NCBI RefSeq assembly: GCF_003315795.1
Contig: NZ_QMEY01000010.1
Span: 1-64,000 of the forward strand
Direction: 5' to 3'
DNA length: 64,000 nt
Source of the DNA: Spongiactinospora rosea
GTDB lineage: Bacteria; Actinomycetota; Actinomycetes; Streptosporangiales; Streptosporangiaceae
A model generated the notes under the pieces. That model did no database searches and was not told the DNA's origin. It was given only the letters and a program-made list of their open reading frames with translations. The position numbers and the translations under genes were made by a program. Within the stretch, counting starts at the first letter, position 1. Every line of letters starts with the position of its first letter. Shown one piece after another: positions 32,429-41,307 of this stretch.

Positions 32429-32457
32429 AGACCGGTTCGCATAAGGAGATCGATCGC

Positions 32458-34002
32458 GTGTCGCACACCGTACGTTCCGTCATCGCCGGGGAGCGTGAGG
32501 CCGCCGCCGGGCGGACCTTCCGCTCGACGAACCCCGCCACCGGCGAACTCGTCGCCGAGGTCCAGCTCAGCGACGCCACCGGGTTCGCCGCCGCGGCGAG
32601 CACCGCCAAGCGGGCCCAGCGGGCCTGGGCCGACCTGCCCGCCCCCGCGCGCGGCGAGGTGATCGCCCACGCCGGGCAGCTCGTCCGCGCCAACGCCGAG
32701 AAGCTGGCCAGGCTGGTCACCCGCGAGATCGGCAAGCCGCTCAAGGAGGCCAGGGGCGAGGTGCAGGAGGTCATCGACACCTGCACGTTCTTCCTGGGCG
32801 AGGGCCGCAGGCTGTACGGCCAGACGGTGCCCTCCGAGATGCCGGACAAGGAACTGTTCACCTTCCGCCAGCCGGTGGGCGTGGCCGCCGTCATCACGGC
32901 GGGCAACTTCCCGGTCGCGGTGCCGTCGTGGTACCTGGTCCCGGCGCTGCTGTGCGGCAACGCGGTCGTGTGGAAGCCCGCCGAGTACTCGGCGGCGTCC
33001 GCCGAGGCGCTGTACGAGCTGTTCGCCCACGCGGGCCTGCCCGAGGGCGTGCTCAACCTGGTCTTCGCCGACGGCGCGGATACCTTCGCCGGGCTCACCG
33101 AGGCGCTGGGCGCCGGCACGGTGAACAAGGTCGGCTTCACCGGCTCCTCGGAGGTCGGCGCGCGCATCGGCGAACTGTGCGGGCGCCACCTCCAGTCGCC
33201 GTGCCTGGAGCTGGGCGGCAAGAACCCGATGGTGGTCACCGCCGACGCCGACCTCGACCAGGCGGTGGAGGGCGCGCTGTTCTCCGGCTTCGGTACGGCG
33301 GGGCAGCGCTGCACGTCCCTGGGCACCGCGATCGTGCACGAGTCGGTGCTGCCGGAGTTCCTGCGCCGGTTCGACGAGGCCACCCGTGCCGCCGTGATCG
33401 GCGACCCGACCGGCGACGTCCTGTACGGGCCGCTGCTGGACGAGAAGTTCGCCCACTCCTACGAGAAGACGCTCGGCCAGATCGGCACGCACCACGAGGT
33501 GCACGGCTCGACCGCGATCGGCCGGATCGGCGACGCGCGCCCCCGGGCGGGCTTCACCGGCGACGCCACCGGCCTGTACTACCACCCGGTGATCGTCTCC
33601 GGGGTACGGCCGGGCGACGCGCTGTTCGACACCGAGACCTTCGGCCCGATCGTCGGCGTGACCTCCTACCGGACCCTCGACGAGGCCATCGAGCTGGCCA
33701 ACGCCCCCGGCTACGGCCTGTCCTCGGCGATCTACACCACCGACCCGGCCGCGGCCTTCCGGTTCCGCCGGGGGATCGGCGCGGGCATGGTCAGCGTCAA
33801 CAACACCACGTCGGGGGCCGAGGCGCACCTGCCGTTCGGCGGCAACGGCAAGTCCGGCAACGGCAGCCGCCAGTCCGGCATGTGGGTGCTCGACCAGTTC
33901 ACCCGCTGGCAGTCGCTGAACTGGGACTTCTCCGGTCACCTGCAGAAGGCCCAGATGGACATCACCGTCGTCGACCCCGACCTGGAGTACCGCCTGCCCT
34001 GA
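32458..34002 (+). CDS. aldehyde dehydrogenase (NAD(P)-dependent)
   Basis: A 514-residue ALDH-superfamily enzyme that oxidises an aldehyde to a carboxylate. The general base is Glu251 in LELGGKNPM and the nucleophile is Cys285 in GTAGQRCTSLG. The cofactor region AAVITAGNFPVAVPSWYL and the TFGPIVGV segment are standard. The GTAGQRCT form recalls ALDH7-like (aminoadipate semialdehyde) enzymes, but I would not name the substrate. The GTG start has AAGGAG upstream. It lies between a GntR-FCD regulator and a PhyH-like oxygenase, probably as one catabolic unit. Confidence 0.87.
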   Translation: MSHTVRSVIAGEREAAAGRTFRSTNPATGELVAEVQLSDATGFAAAASTAKRAQRAWADLPAPARGEVIAHAGQLVRANAEKLARLVTREIGKPLKEARGEVQEVIDTCTFFLGEGRRLYGQTVPSEMPDKELFTFRQPVGVAAVITAGNFPVAVPSWYLVPALLCGNAVVWKPAEYSAASAEALYELFAHAGLPEGVLNLVFADGADTFAGLTEALGAGTVNKVGFTGSSEVGARIGELCGRHLQSPCLELGGKNPMVVTADADLDQAVEGALFSGFGTAGQRCTSLGTAIVHESVLPEFLRRFDEATRAAVIGDPTGDVLYGPLLDEKFAHSYEKTLGQIGTHHEVHGSTAIGRIGDARPRAGFTGDATGLYYHPVIVSGVRPGDALFDTETFGPIVGVTSYRTLDEAIELANAPGYGLSSAIYTTDPAAAFRFRRGIGAGMVSVNNTTSGAEAHLPFGGNGKSGNGSRQSGMWVLDQFTRWQSLNWDFSGHLQKAQMDITVVDPDLEYRLP

Positions 34003-34044
34003 AAACCGATTCCGGTCCGGTCCGGCGCTCGCTAGGGTGCTCGC

Positions 34045-34773
34045 ATGACCATCGTGGACATCGACCGTTTCGTCACCGACGGGTTCGTCAAGCTGACGGC
34101 GGCCGTGCCGCGTGAGGTCGGCGACGCCGCGCGGGAGCTGCTGTGGCAGCGGATCGGCCTGTCGCCCGACGACCCGTCCGGCTGGCGGGAGCCGGTGGTG
34201 TGGACCGCCGACCTCACCGGGGAGGGCCCCTTCGGGCAGATCATGACCAGCCCGAGGCTGTACAGCGCACTCGACGAGATCGCCGGTCCCGGCGGCTGGT
34301 CGCCGCGCGGCGCCCTCGGCAACATGCCGATCCGCTTCCCCGGCCGGTCGCTCGTCGACGACCGGGGCTGGCACATCGACGCCTCCACCGCCCGGCCCGA
34401 CGGCTCGTGGGCCGTGTCCGGGCGGCCGGAGGCAATGTTGCTGCTGGTACTGCTGTCGGACGTGGGGCCGGACGACGCGCCCACTCGCATCCGGGCAGGC
34501 TCCCACCGCGACGCCGCCAAGGCGCTCGGCGACCAGGTGCTCGACCCCTTCGAGGCCGGTCCGCTGCTGGACGCGGCCTCCAAGGAACGCCCGCTGGCGT
34601 ACGCGACGGGCTCGCCTGGCGACATGTACCTCGTCCACCCGCTGACCGTCCACGCGGCCGACGAACACCGGGGCACCCGGCCCCGCTTCATGTCCCAGGG
34701 CCCCATCCTGCTCAGCACCCCGGTCACCCCGGACGGCACGAACGCGCTGTCCCGCGCTCTTCGGGCGGGCTAA
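34045..34773 (+). CDS. phytanoyl-CoA dioxygenase (PhyH) family protein
   Basis: A 242-residue non-heme Fe(II)/2-oxoglutarate dioxygenase homologue. The iron ligands appear as the HxD of GWHIDAST and the distal His of YLVHPLTVHAADEHRG, with a following Arg (TRPRF) that could bind 2-oxoglutarate. The family hydroxylates or halogenates small molecules. It starts 42 bp after the aldehyde dehydrogenase stop. Its last four bases overlap the convergent beta-propeller gene. Confidence 0.83.
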   Translation: MTIVDIDRFVTDGFVKLTAAVPREVGDAARELLWQRIGLSPDDPSGWREPVVWTADLTGEGPFGQIMTSPRLYSALDEIAGPGGWSPRGALGNMPIRFPGRSLVDDRGWHIDASTARPDGSWAVSGRPEAMLLLVLLSDVGPDDAPTRIRAGSHRDAAKALGDQVLDPFEAGPLLDAASKERPLAYATGSPGDMYLVHPLTVHAADEHRGTRPRFMSQGPILLSTPVTPDGTNALSRALRAG

Positions 34774-37490
34774 CCGCCGGTGGCGGTGGGCAGCGCGTAG
34801 AGGTTGCCGTTCGACGCACCGACGTACACGAAGTCCGTCGTGACGACGGGCCGGGTCTGCACGTCGCCGCCGGTCTGGAAACGCCACCGCTCCTCACCGG
34901 TGGCGGTGTCCAGGGCGTGCAGCACGCGCTGGGCGTCCGTCAGGTACACGGTTCCGCCCGCCACCGTGGGGTGGGAGGAGTAGCCGGTGCCCGGGGCGGC
35001 GCTCCAGCGTTCCGCGCCGGTCGTCGCGTCGAGCGCGTGCAGCCGGCCGCCGGCGCCGCCCGCGTACACGACGCCCCTGGCCACCACGGGCTCCCACCCT
35101 TCTCCGTCCTCGCCGCTCATGGCGGGGAAGCTCCACAGGCGCCTGCCGGTGCGGGTGTCCAGCGCGTACGTCGTGCCGTCCTCGTCGGCGAGGTACACGA
35201 TTCCGCCGGACACCACGGGACGGAAATTGACAGGGCCGAAGACCCGCGAACTCCAGCGGACCTTCCCGGTGGCGGCGTCCAGCGCGCGCACCTCGCCGGT
35301 CTCGCTCGCCGCATAGATCACGTCGCCGGTCCGTGCCAGATGGATGGTGTCGTGCCGTCCGCCGACCCGCGATCGCCACCTGCGGGCTCCGGTGCGGGGG
35401 TCCAGCGCGTACAGCGTGCCCTCGGGGTCGCCGACATGGACGAGCGTTCCGGCGATCAGCGGCGTGGGGGCGGCGAAGTCGCCCGGCGGGCGGAAGGTCC
35501 ACAGCTTCCGGCCGGTGGCGCGATCCAGGGCGACCAGCTCGGCGTCCGGCAGTTCGGTGAACCTGACCCAGAGGTAGAGGCGGCCACCCGAGACCACCGG
35601 GATCGTGCCGGCCTCCATGGTGCGGCCCCACTTCAGCCGGCCGGTGGCCACGTCCAGCGCGACCAGCCGCTCACCGTTCGCCGCGAACACGGTGTCCCCG
35701 GCCACCACCAGGTGGCGGGCGTTCATGCCGCCGATCCGGAAGCGCCACCGCGGCGCGCCGGTGGCGGCGTCCAGCGCGTGCACCGTGCCGTCGTCGCTCG
35801 CGGCGTGGACGACGCCACGGGCCACCACCGGATCGGAATAGAAGACCGCGTCGGCCGGGTGGTTCCAGCCGCGTGGGTGCGGGGTGGAGGGGGCGCGGAC
35901 GCCGGGCCGGTAGCGTGCGAGCAGATTGTCGCGTAGCAACGGCGAGATGAGCCGTACCGCCGAGCGTGACGGGGAGCTGAGCCGGACGATGACGGGGCCC
36001 ACGTTGATGATCGTCGCACCGAAGTACCCGGTCGGGTGGGCCGCCGTGTAGGACAGGAAACCCGGGCCTTCCGTGGTGGGATCGTAGGCGTCCACCGACT
36101 TGACCTCCGCGGCCTGGGCGGTGAACAGCTTGCGGGCGCCCGCGCTCGACGGCGACACCGCCTCCACGGAGACCGAGATGACGGCGCCGTCGTCGGTGAG
36201 CGGAATCCAGTCGCACTTCGCGGGCGTCGTACCGGCGAGATCGTCCGTGCCGGGCAGCACGCGGTAGCCCTCGGCGAAGACCGACAGGTCGCGTTCGGTC
36301 AGCAGGGAGCAGGCGGCGGGCCAGGCGCTCGCCGGGACGCCACCGAACCGGGCGGGCCCGCGGGCAGGCCCGTAGCCCAGCCTGTAGGCGATGACCCGGC
36401 TGTCACCGGGGACGGTGCTGTGCACGAAGGCCATGTCCCGGATCGCGCCGAGCAGGATGGCGTGCTCGTGCGGTACGTCCAGGGGCAGTCCGCCGAGCCG
36501 CCCGGAGCCGGGGTCCAGCGACATCAGATAGGCGGGCAACGGCCACCTGTTCCGGGGGGTGTCCTCGCGCCGGTGGATCGCCTCGGAGTAGGAGCCGGTG
36601 AACAGGGGTGGGCTCCAGCCGTCCGGGTCCGTCATGCCGGTGGCCGCCCTGGCGTCGGGCAGCGGGTGGCCGTCCCCCGCGTAGAAGGAGTCGTTCGTCC
36701 CGATCCAGACCCGGATGTGCCCCTCCGCGTTGGTCGTGACGGAGAGATAGGCGTCCTCCATCGCCGCGAAGGGCGAGGTCAGCGGACGTGTCCAGGCGGG
36801 GCGCAGGGTGCGCGGGTCCAGTGCGGCGAGCTGTAGCCTGCCGCCCGCGCAGTGGCTGAGCAGGAGCACCGATCGCGAGGTCGCGGCGCTGCGCATCTCG
36901 CACCCCCGCGCGTACGTCGTCCGTGCGGTGGGCGCGCCGGTCCGCAGATCGAGGCCGTACGCGGCGGCGGGGTCGGCCGTCCGCTCGAACACCACGATGC
37001 CCCGCTCGGTCACCATGATCGGTGAGCCCAGGTACGCGTAGTCCTCATTCGGCGCCACCTCGCGCACGGTGATCGCGCGCCGCCACAGCACGGCGCCCGT
37101 GGCCAGGTCATGGCCCTCCACGGTCTTGTCGGCCCGGTCCCGTGCCCCTCTCGACACGACCAGGACGTCCGCCGCGATCCACACCCCCGTGATGGGCTCG
37201 ATGGGGGCCGGGGCGGCGGGGACGGTGCGCCTCAGTTCACCGGTACGCGGATCATGGACCCGCACGCCGCCCTCGCGCGTCACCGCGGCGAACGCGTCGC
37301 CGGACACGGCGTGTCGCGGAGTGTCGGAGAACGACGTGCCGGTGTCGAAGTCCGCGGGTACCGACCACGCCTCCCGCCACTCGGCGGGCACCGGCCGGAA
37401 CCGCGGAGCATCGCCGGCCACGGCAGGCGAGGCTGCCACGACCACCGCGGCCAGGACCGCCACCGAACGGGGCCTGAGCACGGTCAGCAC
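34770..37490 (-). CDS. secreted PQQ/BamB-like beta-propeller protein
   Basis: A 906-residue exported protein with a signal peptide (VAVLAAVVVAASPAVAG). At least eight PQQ-type blades fill the C-terminal half, each built around a variant of LDxxTGxxxW (LDAATGAPRW, LDRATGRKLW, LDTRTGRRLW and others). The N-terminal half looks like a more divergent propeller. No quinoprotein catalytic residues were seen, so a scaffold or binding role is likelier than dehydrogenase activity. The GTG at 37490 overlaps the upstream gene's stop (GTGCTGA), so the two are coupled; a GTG nine bases later is possible. Confidence 0.82.
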   Translation of the reverse strand: MLTVLRPRSVAVLAAVVVAASPAVAGDAPRFRPVPAEWREAWSVPADFDTGTSFSDTPRHAVSGDAFAAVTREGGVRVHDPRTGELRRTVPAAPAPIEPITGVWIAADVLVVSRGARDRADKTVEGHDLATGAVLWRRAITVREVAPNEDYAYLGSPIMVTERGIVVFERTADPAAAYGLDLRTGAPTARTTYARGCEMRSAATSRSVLLLSHCAGGRLQLAALDPRTLRPAWTRPLTSPFAAMEDAYLSVTTNAEGHIRVWIGTNDSFYAGDGHPLPDARAATGMTDPDGWSPPLFTGSYSEAIHRREDTPRNRWPLPAYLMSLDPGSGRLGGLPLDVPHEHAILLGAIRDMAFVHSTVPGDSRVIAYRLGYGPARGPARFGGVPASAWPAACSLLTERDLSVFAEGYRVLPGTDDLAGTTPAKCDWIPLTDDGAVISVSVEAVSPSSAGARKLFTAQAAEVKSVDAYDPTTEGPGFLSYTAAHPTGYFGATIINVGPVIVRLSSPSRSAVRLISPLLRDNLLARYRPGVRAPSTPHPRGWNHPADAVFYSDPVVARGVVHAASDDGTVHALDAATGAPRWRFRIGGMNARHLVVAGDTVFAANGERLVALDVATGRLKWGRTMEAGTIPVVSGGRLYLWVRFTELPDAELVALDRATGRKLWTFRPPGDFAAPTPLIAGTLVHVGDPEGTLYALDPRTGARRWRSRVGGRHDTIHLARTGDVIYAASETGEVRALDAATGKVRWSSRVFGPVNFRPVVSGGIVYLADEDGTTYALDTRTGRRLWSFPAMSGEDGEGWEPVVARGVVYAGGAGGRLHALDATTGAERWSAAPGTGYSSHPTVAGGTVYLTDAQRVLHALDTATGEERWRFQTGGDVQTRPVVTTDFVYVGASNGNLYALPTATGG

Positions 37491-38359
37491 CCCATGGCCT
37501 TCTTGACCTCCGCGCACGCCGCCGTACGGGAGAGCGGCTGCCATCCGCCCAGTGCGGAGATCCCGTAGTAGGCGCGATAGCGGTCGGCGATGCCGCTCAC
37601 CCGGAACGGCCGGCCGTCGGGCCCCCCGATCGTCATCTTCTCGGTCCGGCCGTCCGCGAGCAGGGTGACCTGGAGATCGAACTCGTAGTACGCCGCCGAT
37701 CCCGTGATGGACATGGCCAGCGTGACCGGATCGTCCCGTTTCAGGTCTATCTGTTGTTTTCTGAAGTAGGAGGTGTCCGGGTTCTTGGCGTTGGTGAAGC
37801 GGGGGGCCTGCTCGTCCAGGTCGGCGGACAGTTCGATGGTCTGGGCCACACCCTCGGAGGAGTAGACGAACAGCGCGCCGTCCGAGACCGGCTTGCGGGT
37901 GAGCACGCGCGGCGTGATGTCGATGATGCGCAGGCTGCTGCGGTTGCCGGCCAGGACCACGGTGACGTCCGCCGTTCCGAGCGGGGCCCAGTCGTGGCTC
38001 CGCATGATCGCCTCCCGGCTGGAGCCGGACCCGGCGCCCAGCAGGACCGCCCGTTCTCCGGGATCGGTCACCGGCCTGCGCAGGGTGGTGTGCTGCGTGG
38101 CGTAGTCCACGGCCACGTGGGCGACCGTGAGCGGTCGCTGTCCGCTGATCCGGTCGACCGCGTCGGGGCCGCGTGCCTCGAACCAGACGGTGAACGCGGT
38201 GCCGATCGCCGCGACGAGCACAGCGCCGAGTAGCCCGGCGAGCCAGGCCCGCATGGCCTTCCATCGGCCCGCCATGGGTGTGGTTTCCTCTGCCGGAGTG
38301 CGGGCCGCCACATTCGCCCGATTAGATGTGGTCCGCCGTTTTTGGCGCGCTTTGACCAT
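37484..38359 (-). CDS. membrane-anchored hypothetical protein
   Basis: A 291-residue protein of unknown family. A basic cytoplasmic N-terminus (about 35 residues) precedes one transmembrane helix (about 40-60, AWLAGLLGAVLVAAIGTAFTV). The rest should be extracytoplasmic and is beta-rich with two cysteines near the end (ACAEVKKAMGC), possibly a disulfide. GGGAGG precedes the ATG. It is co-translated with the secreted beta-propeller gene through an overlapping stop/start, so the two products may work together at the cell surface. Confidence 0.7.
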   Translation of the reverse strand: MVKARQKRRTTSNRANVAARTPAEETTPMAGRWKAMRAWLAGLLGAVLVAAIGTAFTVWFEARGPDAVDRISGQRPLTVAHVAVDYATQHTTLRRPVTDPGERAVLLGAGSGSSREAIMRSHDWAPLGTADVTVVLAGNRSSLRIIDITPRVLTRKPVSDGALFVYSSEGVAQTIELSADLDEQAPRFTNAKNPDTSYFRKQQIDLKRDDPVTLAMSITGSAAYYEFDLQVTLLADGRTEKMTIGGPDGRPFRVSGIADRYRAYYGISALGGWQPLSRTAACAEVKKAMGC

Positions 38360-38509
38360 GAGGCTTCCTCCCAGGAACAATGCGCGAAGCCGGCACCCCT
38401 TATCGCCTAGCTATATACCTGCGAGGCCGCGGCGGACAGGTTTTCGGCGGACTCTATGTTCGGCGGGCCTGGGAATTGTCCAATTAATCCAATTGTGGTG
38501 CGTATGAAA

Positions 38510-38533
38510 CCCCGGCCCTGGTGTGGGCCGGGG
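38510..38533 (-). terminator. intrinsic terminator for the NLP gene
   Basis: A perfect 9-bp stem (CCCCGGCCC at 38510-38518, complement at 38525-38533) with a 6-nt loop lies 11 bp beyond the stop of the minus-strand NLP gene. On that strand the stem is followed by TTT. Confidence 0.75.
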
Positions 38534-38544
38534 CGGTGATGGGG

Positions 38545-39345
38545 TCAGGCCCAGGGGTCGAAGGGGATGCCGCCCGGCTTGGCGGCCGCCAGGTGGCTCT
38601 TCATGGTGTCGGTGCCGAGCTTGATGGTGGCCCGGCCATAGCCGGTGTGATAGATGAACTGGTTGCGGAAGTCCACACTGGGATAGCCGTTCCAGCCGAC
38701 CAGGCGCGGATAGAACCACCCGCCGGTGTGGTTCTCGATCGCCTCGTCGCTGGCGTTGGCCAGGCGGAAGCAGTGCGTCTTGCGGGCGTCCTTGTGATAA
38801 ACGACCTTCGGGTGCGTGCCGCTCGCGTCGAAGCGCACGCTCGAACGGTGGTAGGTCTCCCAGTAGTCGTGCTCGGAGTGGGAGACGTACTGCACCTGGT
38901 TGTTCTGCACCCACACCACGACGTGCTCGAAGTCGTGCCGGTGGCCGCAGCCCGGCTCGGTGCTACAGCCGTCCACCGTCTGGTCCTTCTCGAAATAGCT
39001 GGCGTACATGATCGCGCACCAGCCGTTGTTGCACTTCGCCCGCGCGTAGGTGTTGGATTCCTGTAATTGCGCGAGGTCGCGGCAGTGGCCGTTCACCGCG
39101 CCGCCGAGGCGCAGCCCGGGGTTGACGTAACGGCCGGAGGTGATGGCCGCCGTCGCGTAGCAGCCGTCCCTGTCGTAGTCGTACGCGGGGGAGAACGTCT
39201 GCTCCAGGCCGTCCGCGTTCTGCGGCATTTTCGGGATGACGTCGGCCCGGGCGGGAGACGACACGCTCAGCAGGAGCAGGAGAGCGCCGAACGCGCTCGC
39301 CAGAGCGCGCGGCCAGGTTCGGCCCGGAGTCGGAGCGATGGTCAT
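38545..39345 (-). CDS. NPP1/NLP-family necrosis-inducing-like secreted protein
   Basis: A 266-residue secreted protein with a signal peptide (LASAFGALLLLLSVSSPARA, cleaved near residue 34). The NLP signature heptapeptide GHRHDWE is present as G134-HRHDFE, where His and Asp/Glu bind the metal needed for membrane attack. Two early cysteines (62 and 88) and others could form disulfides. In oomycetes, fungi and some actinomycetes NLPs permeabilise plant membranes by binding sphingolipids. It has its own terminator and is monocistronic. Confidence 0.87.
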   Translation of the reverse strand: MTIAPTPGRTWPRALASAFGALLLLLSVSSPARADVIPKMPQNADGLEQTFSPAYDYDRDGCYATAAITSGRYVNPGLRLGGAVNGHCRDLAQLQESNTYARAKCNNGWCAIMYASYFEKDQTVDGCSTEPGCGHRHDFEHVVVWVQNNQVQYVSHSEHDYWETYHRSSVRFDASGTHPKVVYHKDARKTHCFRLANASDEAIENHTGGWFYPRLVGWNGYPSVDFRNQFIYHTGYGRATIKLGTDTMKSHLAAAKPGGIPFDPWA

Positions 39346-39635
39346 TCGCGGCCCTTTCTTTTCCTTCGACGGCCCGGAACGTGTTCTCCGGCGGAATCCG
39401 GGCGCGTGGCCGGAGGAAATCGGGGGAGCATCGGCCGCGCGCCCCATTCAGCATCCGCCGGGGGCCGCATTTCGTCATCGGGTGACGGTCGCCCGGGTGG
39501 TGAATTTCCGATCGATGCCCGATGGCCGCCGGCCGTCGGGCGCGCAGCGGGGGTGACACGGGAGGCGGGGCACGCGTACGGTGAGCGCGTGGAGCATGGA
39601 GGCGGCCCCCTGGCCTGTGCAGGGACGAACGGCCG

Positions 39636-39923
39636 ATGAGCGGCGGCAGTTGCCCCGACTGCGGCGGGAGCGGCGAGGACCGCACCCTGCCCGGCTACGT
39701 CCTGCGCTGCGGGCGGTGCTCCGGCCGGGGAGTCGACCATTTGCTGGGCAACGCCCCCGCCGCGCCTGCCGAGCCCCCGCCGGTCTGGGAGGACCGATGC
39801 TGGTCCGACCCCCGGCTGGCCGGGATCTCCTGCCGGATCTGCCTCGATCAGAGGTACGTCGCCAACGTGCGGGGCGGCGTCCTGGCCACGCTCCCGTGCC
39901 CGGCCTGTACACCGGGCGACTGA
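39636..39923 (+). CDS. small zinc-finger protein with DnaJ-like CxxC repeats
   Basis: A 95-residue protein with four CxxC pairs: Cys6/9 (CPDCGGSG), Cys25/28 (CGRCSGRG), Cys66/69 (CRICLDQR) and Cys88/91 (CPAC). The first two follow the CxxCxGxG pattern of the DnaJ zinc domain. It would bind two zinc ions and may act in protein or nucleic-acid binding. There is no J domain or other module. The ribosome binding site is weak. The 290 bp before it (39346-39635) show no further feature. Confidence 0.65.
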   Translation: MSGGSCPDCGGSGEDRTLPGYVLRCGRCSGRGVDHLLGNAPAAPAEPPPVWEDRCWSDPRLAGISCRICLDQRYVANVRGGVLATLPCPACTPGD

Positions 39924-39947
39924 ACCCCCGCGTCATGCCCTCCCGGC

Positions 39948-40289
39948 TCACCACTCCCGGGTGGCGATCAGTTCCTCCACATCGAAATCCGTGAATCCGT
40001 ACGCCGTGGCGATGAACCAGAAGTCCTCGGCGATCACCTCTCGCGCGATGGTCTCGATCTCGCTCCCCGCCGCCTCGAACTCCGCCTCCAGCCGGTTGAA
40101 CTCCTCCGTCGCGGCCTGGGTCAGCGCGTACAGGGACGCCAGGTCCGACGGCCGCTCCGCCTCGATCCGCTCGCACAGCGCGACCAGGATCGCACTGCCC
40201 TTGTCGAGGACGTGATCGGGGAAGTATGGGTCCGCGTACAGTCCGCGCAGGAACGTGCGCCCGGTCACCTTCTCGTTGGTGATCGTCAT
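39948..40289 (-). CDS. DUF5713-like hypothetical protein
   Basis: A 113-residue, strongly acidic, mostly helical protein. FLRGLYADPYFPDHVLDKG, the helical LYALTQAATEEFNRLEAEFE and the end EELIATREW match DUF5713 as I remember it. Function unknown. AAGGA lies about 15 nt before the ATG. The small membrane-protein gene starts upstream on the same strand with only 8 bp between them, so they are probably co-transcribed. Confidence 0.7.
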   Translation of the reverse strand: MTITNEKVTGRTFLRGLYADPYFPDHVLDKGSAILVALCERIEAERPSDLASLYALTQAATEEFNRLEAEFEAAGSEIETIAREVIAEDFWFIATAYGFTDFDVEELIATREW

Positions 40290-40297
40290 CGTTGATC

Positions 40298-40498
40298 TCA
40301 GTCCTTTCGCTGGTCGCCCGGGGCCCGGTCCTGGATCGACAGGCTGAGGAACACGAAGGCGACGACGAACACGACGCCCGCCGTGGCGCCCCAGCGCCAT
40401 TCGCCCAGCCAGATCCACGCGATGAGCATCGCGGCGACGGCCGCGAACAGCGCGATGGCGACGTTCTTCATCCATCCGGTGGGCTGGCGCGTGCTCAT
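40298..40498 (-). CDS. small membrane protein, two predicted helices
   Basis: A 66-residue protein with two hydrophobic segments (VAIALFAAVAAMLIAWIWL and ATAGVVFVVAFVFLSLSI) and charged ends. No family recognised. It precedes the DUF5713-like gene by 8 bp on the same strand. Confidence 0.6.
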   Translation of the reverse strand: MSTRQPTGWMKNVAIALFAAVAAMLIAWIWLGEWRWGATAGVVFVVAFVFLSLSIQDRAPGDQRKD

Positions 40499-40587
40499 CA
40501 GGCTCCTGTTCGCGGTGACGGGGGGCGTGCGATGCCGACGATAGTTGCGGGTGGCCGGGAGCAGGGACGGTCGGGCAAGATCGAGAC

Positions 40588-40965
40588 ATGGTCTCTGTAG
40601 TACAGAACGTCGCGATCGACTGCACGAACGCCTACGAACTCGCCCGCTTCTGGAGCGAGGTGACCGGCCACCCCCTCCACCCCGATGACCGGCCGGGCGA
40701 CGACGAGACCTTGGTCATGCTCCCGGAGGGGCCGGTGCTGCACTTCAACCAGGTGCCCGAGGGCAAGACGGTGAAGAACCGGATCCACCTGTGCCTGCGT
40801 CCCGACAGCACCCGCGAGGCGGAGGTCGATCGCCTGCTGGCCCTCGGCGCGACCTTCGTGGCCGACCACCGCAAGCCCGACGGCACGGGCTGGGCCGTGC
40901 TCGCCGACCCCGAGGGCAACGAGTTCTGCGTACTGCGCAGCGCCGCCGAGCGAGCGGCGACCTGA
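40588..40965 (+). CDS. VOC (glyoxalase-fold) family protein
   Basis: A 125-residue vicinal-oxygen-chelate protein with the usual repeated beta-alpha-beta-beta-beta fold. It begins VQNVAIDCTNAYELARFWSE and ends LADPEGNEFCVL, where the Glu of EGNEF is a common metal ligand. The group includes dioxygenases, isomerases and antibiotic-binding proteins; the single short domain suggests a dimer. Its ATG is 90 bp from the divergent small-membrane-protein gene. Substrate not inferable. Confidence 0.8.
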   Translation: MVSVVQNVAIDCTNAYELARFWSEVTGHPLHPDDRPGDDETLVMLPEGPVLHFNQVPEGKTVKNRIHLCLRPDSTREAEVDRLLALGATFVADHRKPDGTGWAVLADPEGNEFCVLRSAAERAAT

Positions 40966-41307
40966 CCCGAGCCCTCCACCACAGGCCCGCACGGTCGCGT
41001 ACCTATTTCCGATATATCAAGTAGGTAATATTGACTTATTGGAGATCGCGGCTTAGCGTCGAAGCATGAGCCAGGGCCTTTCCTTGATCAGGTGCCGCCA
41101 CGTGGACTTCGGGCACGTCGCCGCCGCTCTCTGTCCTTGATCGGGGACCCGTAGCCGCGGGCCTCCCGCCCCTTTCGCGCTCGCGGCGTGGCCGGTGCCC
41201 CCGCCGACCTCCGGCTCTCCCCGCACCATCCGGGCGCCCGCCCCGGTCGCCGGGTGAGCGTGCTTCTCCCGTGAGGCCCCTTTCGACTCGTCACCCTGGG
41301 AGGACTT
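40966..41307 (+). promoter_or_regulatory. control region of the sulfur operon
   Basis: A clear sigma-70-like promoter is visible: TTGACT at 41031-41036, a 17-bp spacer and TAGCGT at 41054-41059. Upstream are the palindrome GATATATC (41011-41018) and ACCTA/TAGGT arms (41001-41005, 41022-41026), a likely operator. The leader peptide gene starts at 41066. A GC-rich 160-bp stretch then leads to GGGAGGA at 41298, the ribosome binding site of the first structural gene. Confidence 0.65.
41066..41140 (+). CDS. putative leader peptide of a sulfur-responsive operon
   Basis: A 24-codon gene too short for normal calling: MSQGLSLIRCRHVDF continuing to AAALCP and a stop. It matches the actinobacterial leader-peptide pattern (L-I/V-x-R-R/C-HVDL/F...A-x-C) found ahead of sulfur-uptake and cysteine genes. 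In mycobacteria, Cys codons in such upstream frames allow cysteine-responsive attenuation. Here Cys codons are at 10 and 23, the latter two codons before the stop. It begins just 3' of a good promoter and 168 bp before the first structural gene. Confidence 0.8.
   Translation: MSQGLSLIRCRHVDFGHVAAALCP

Noticed and set aside
32458..34002. Aldehyde dehydrogenase as part of a lysine/aminoadipate pathway tied to the lysW cluster
   Set aside because: The ALDH7-like Cys loop is suggestive, but the gene is 18 kb away under its own GntR regulator, so there is no positional support.
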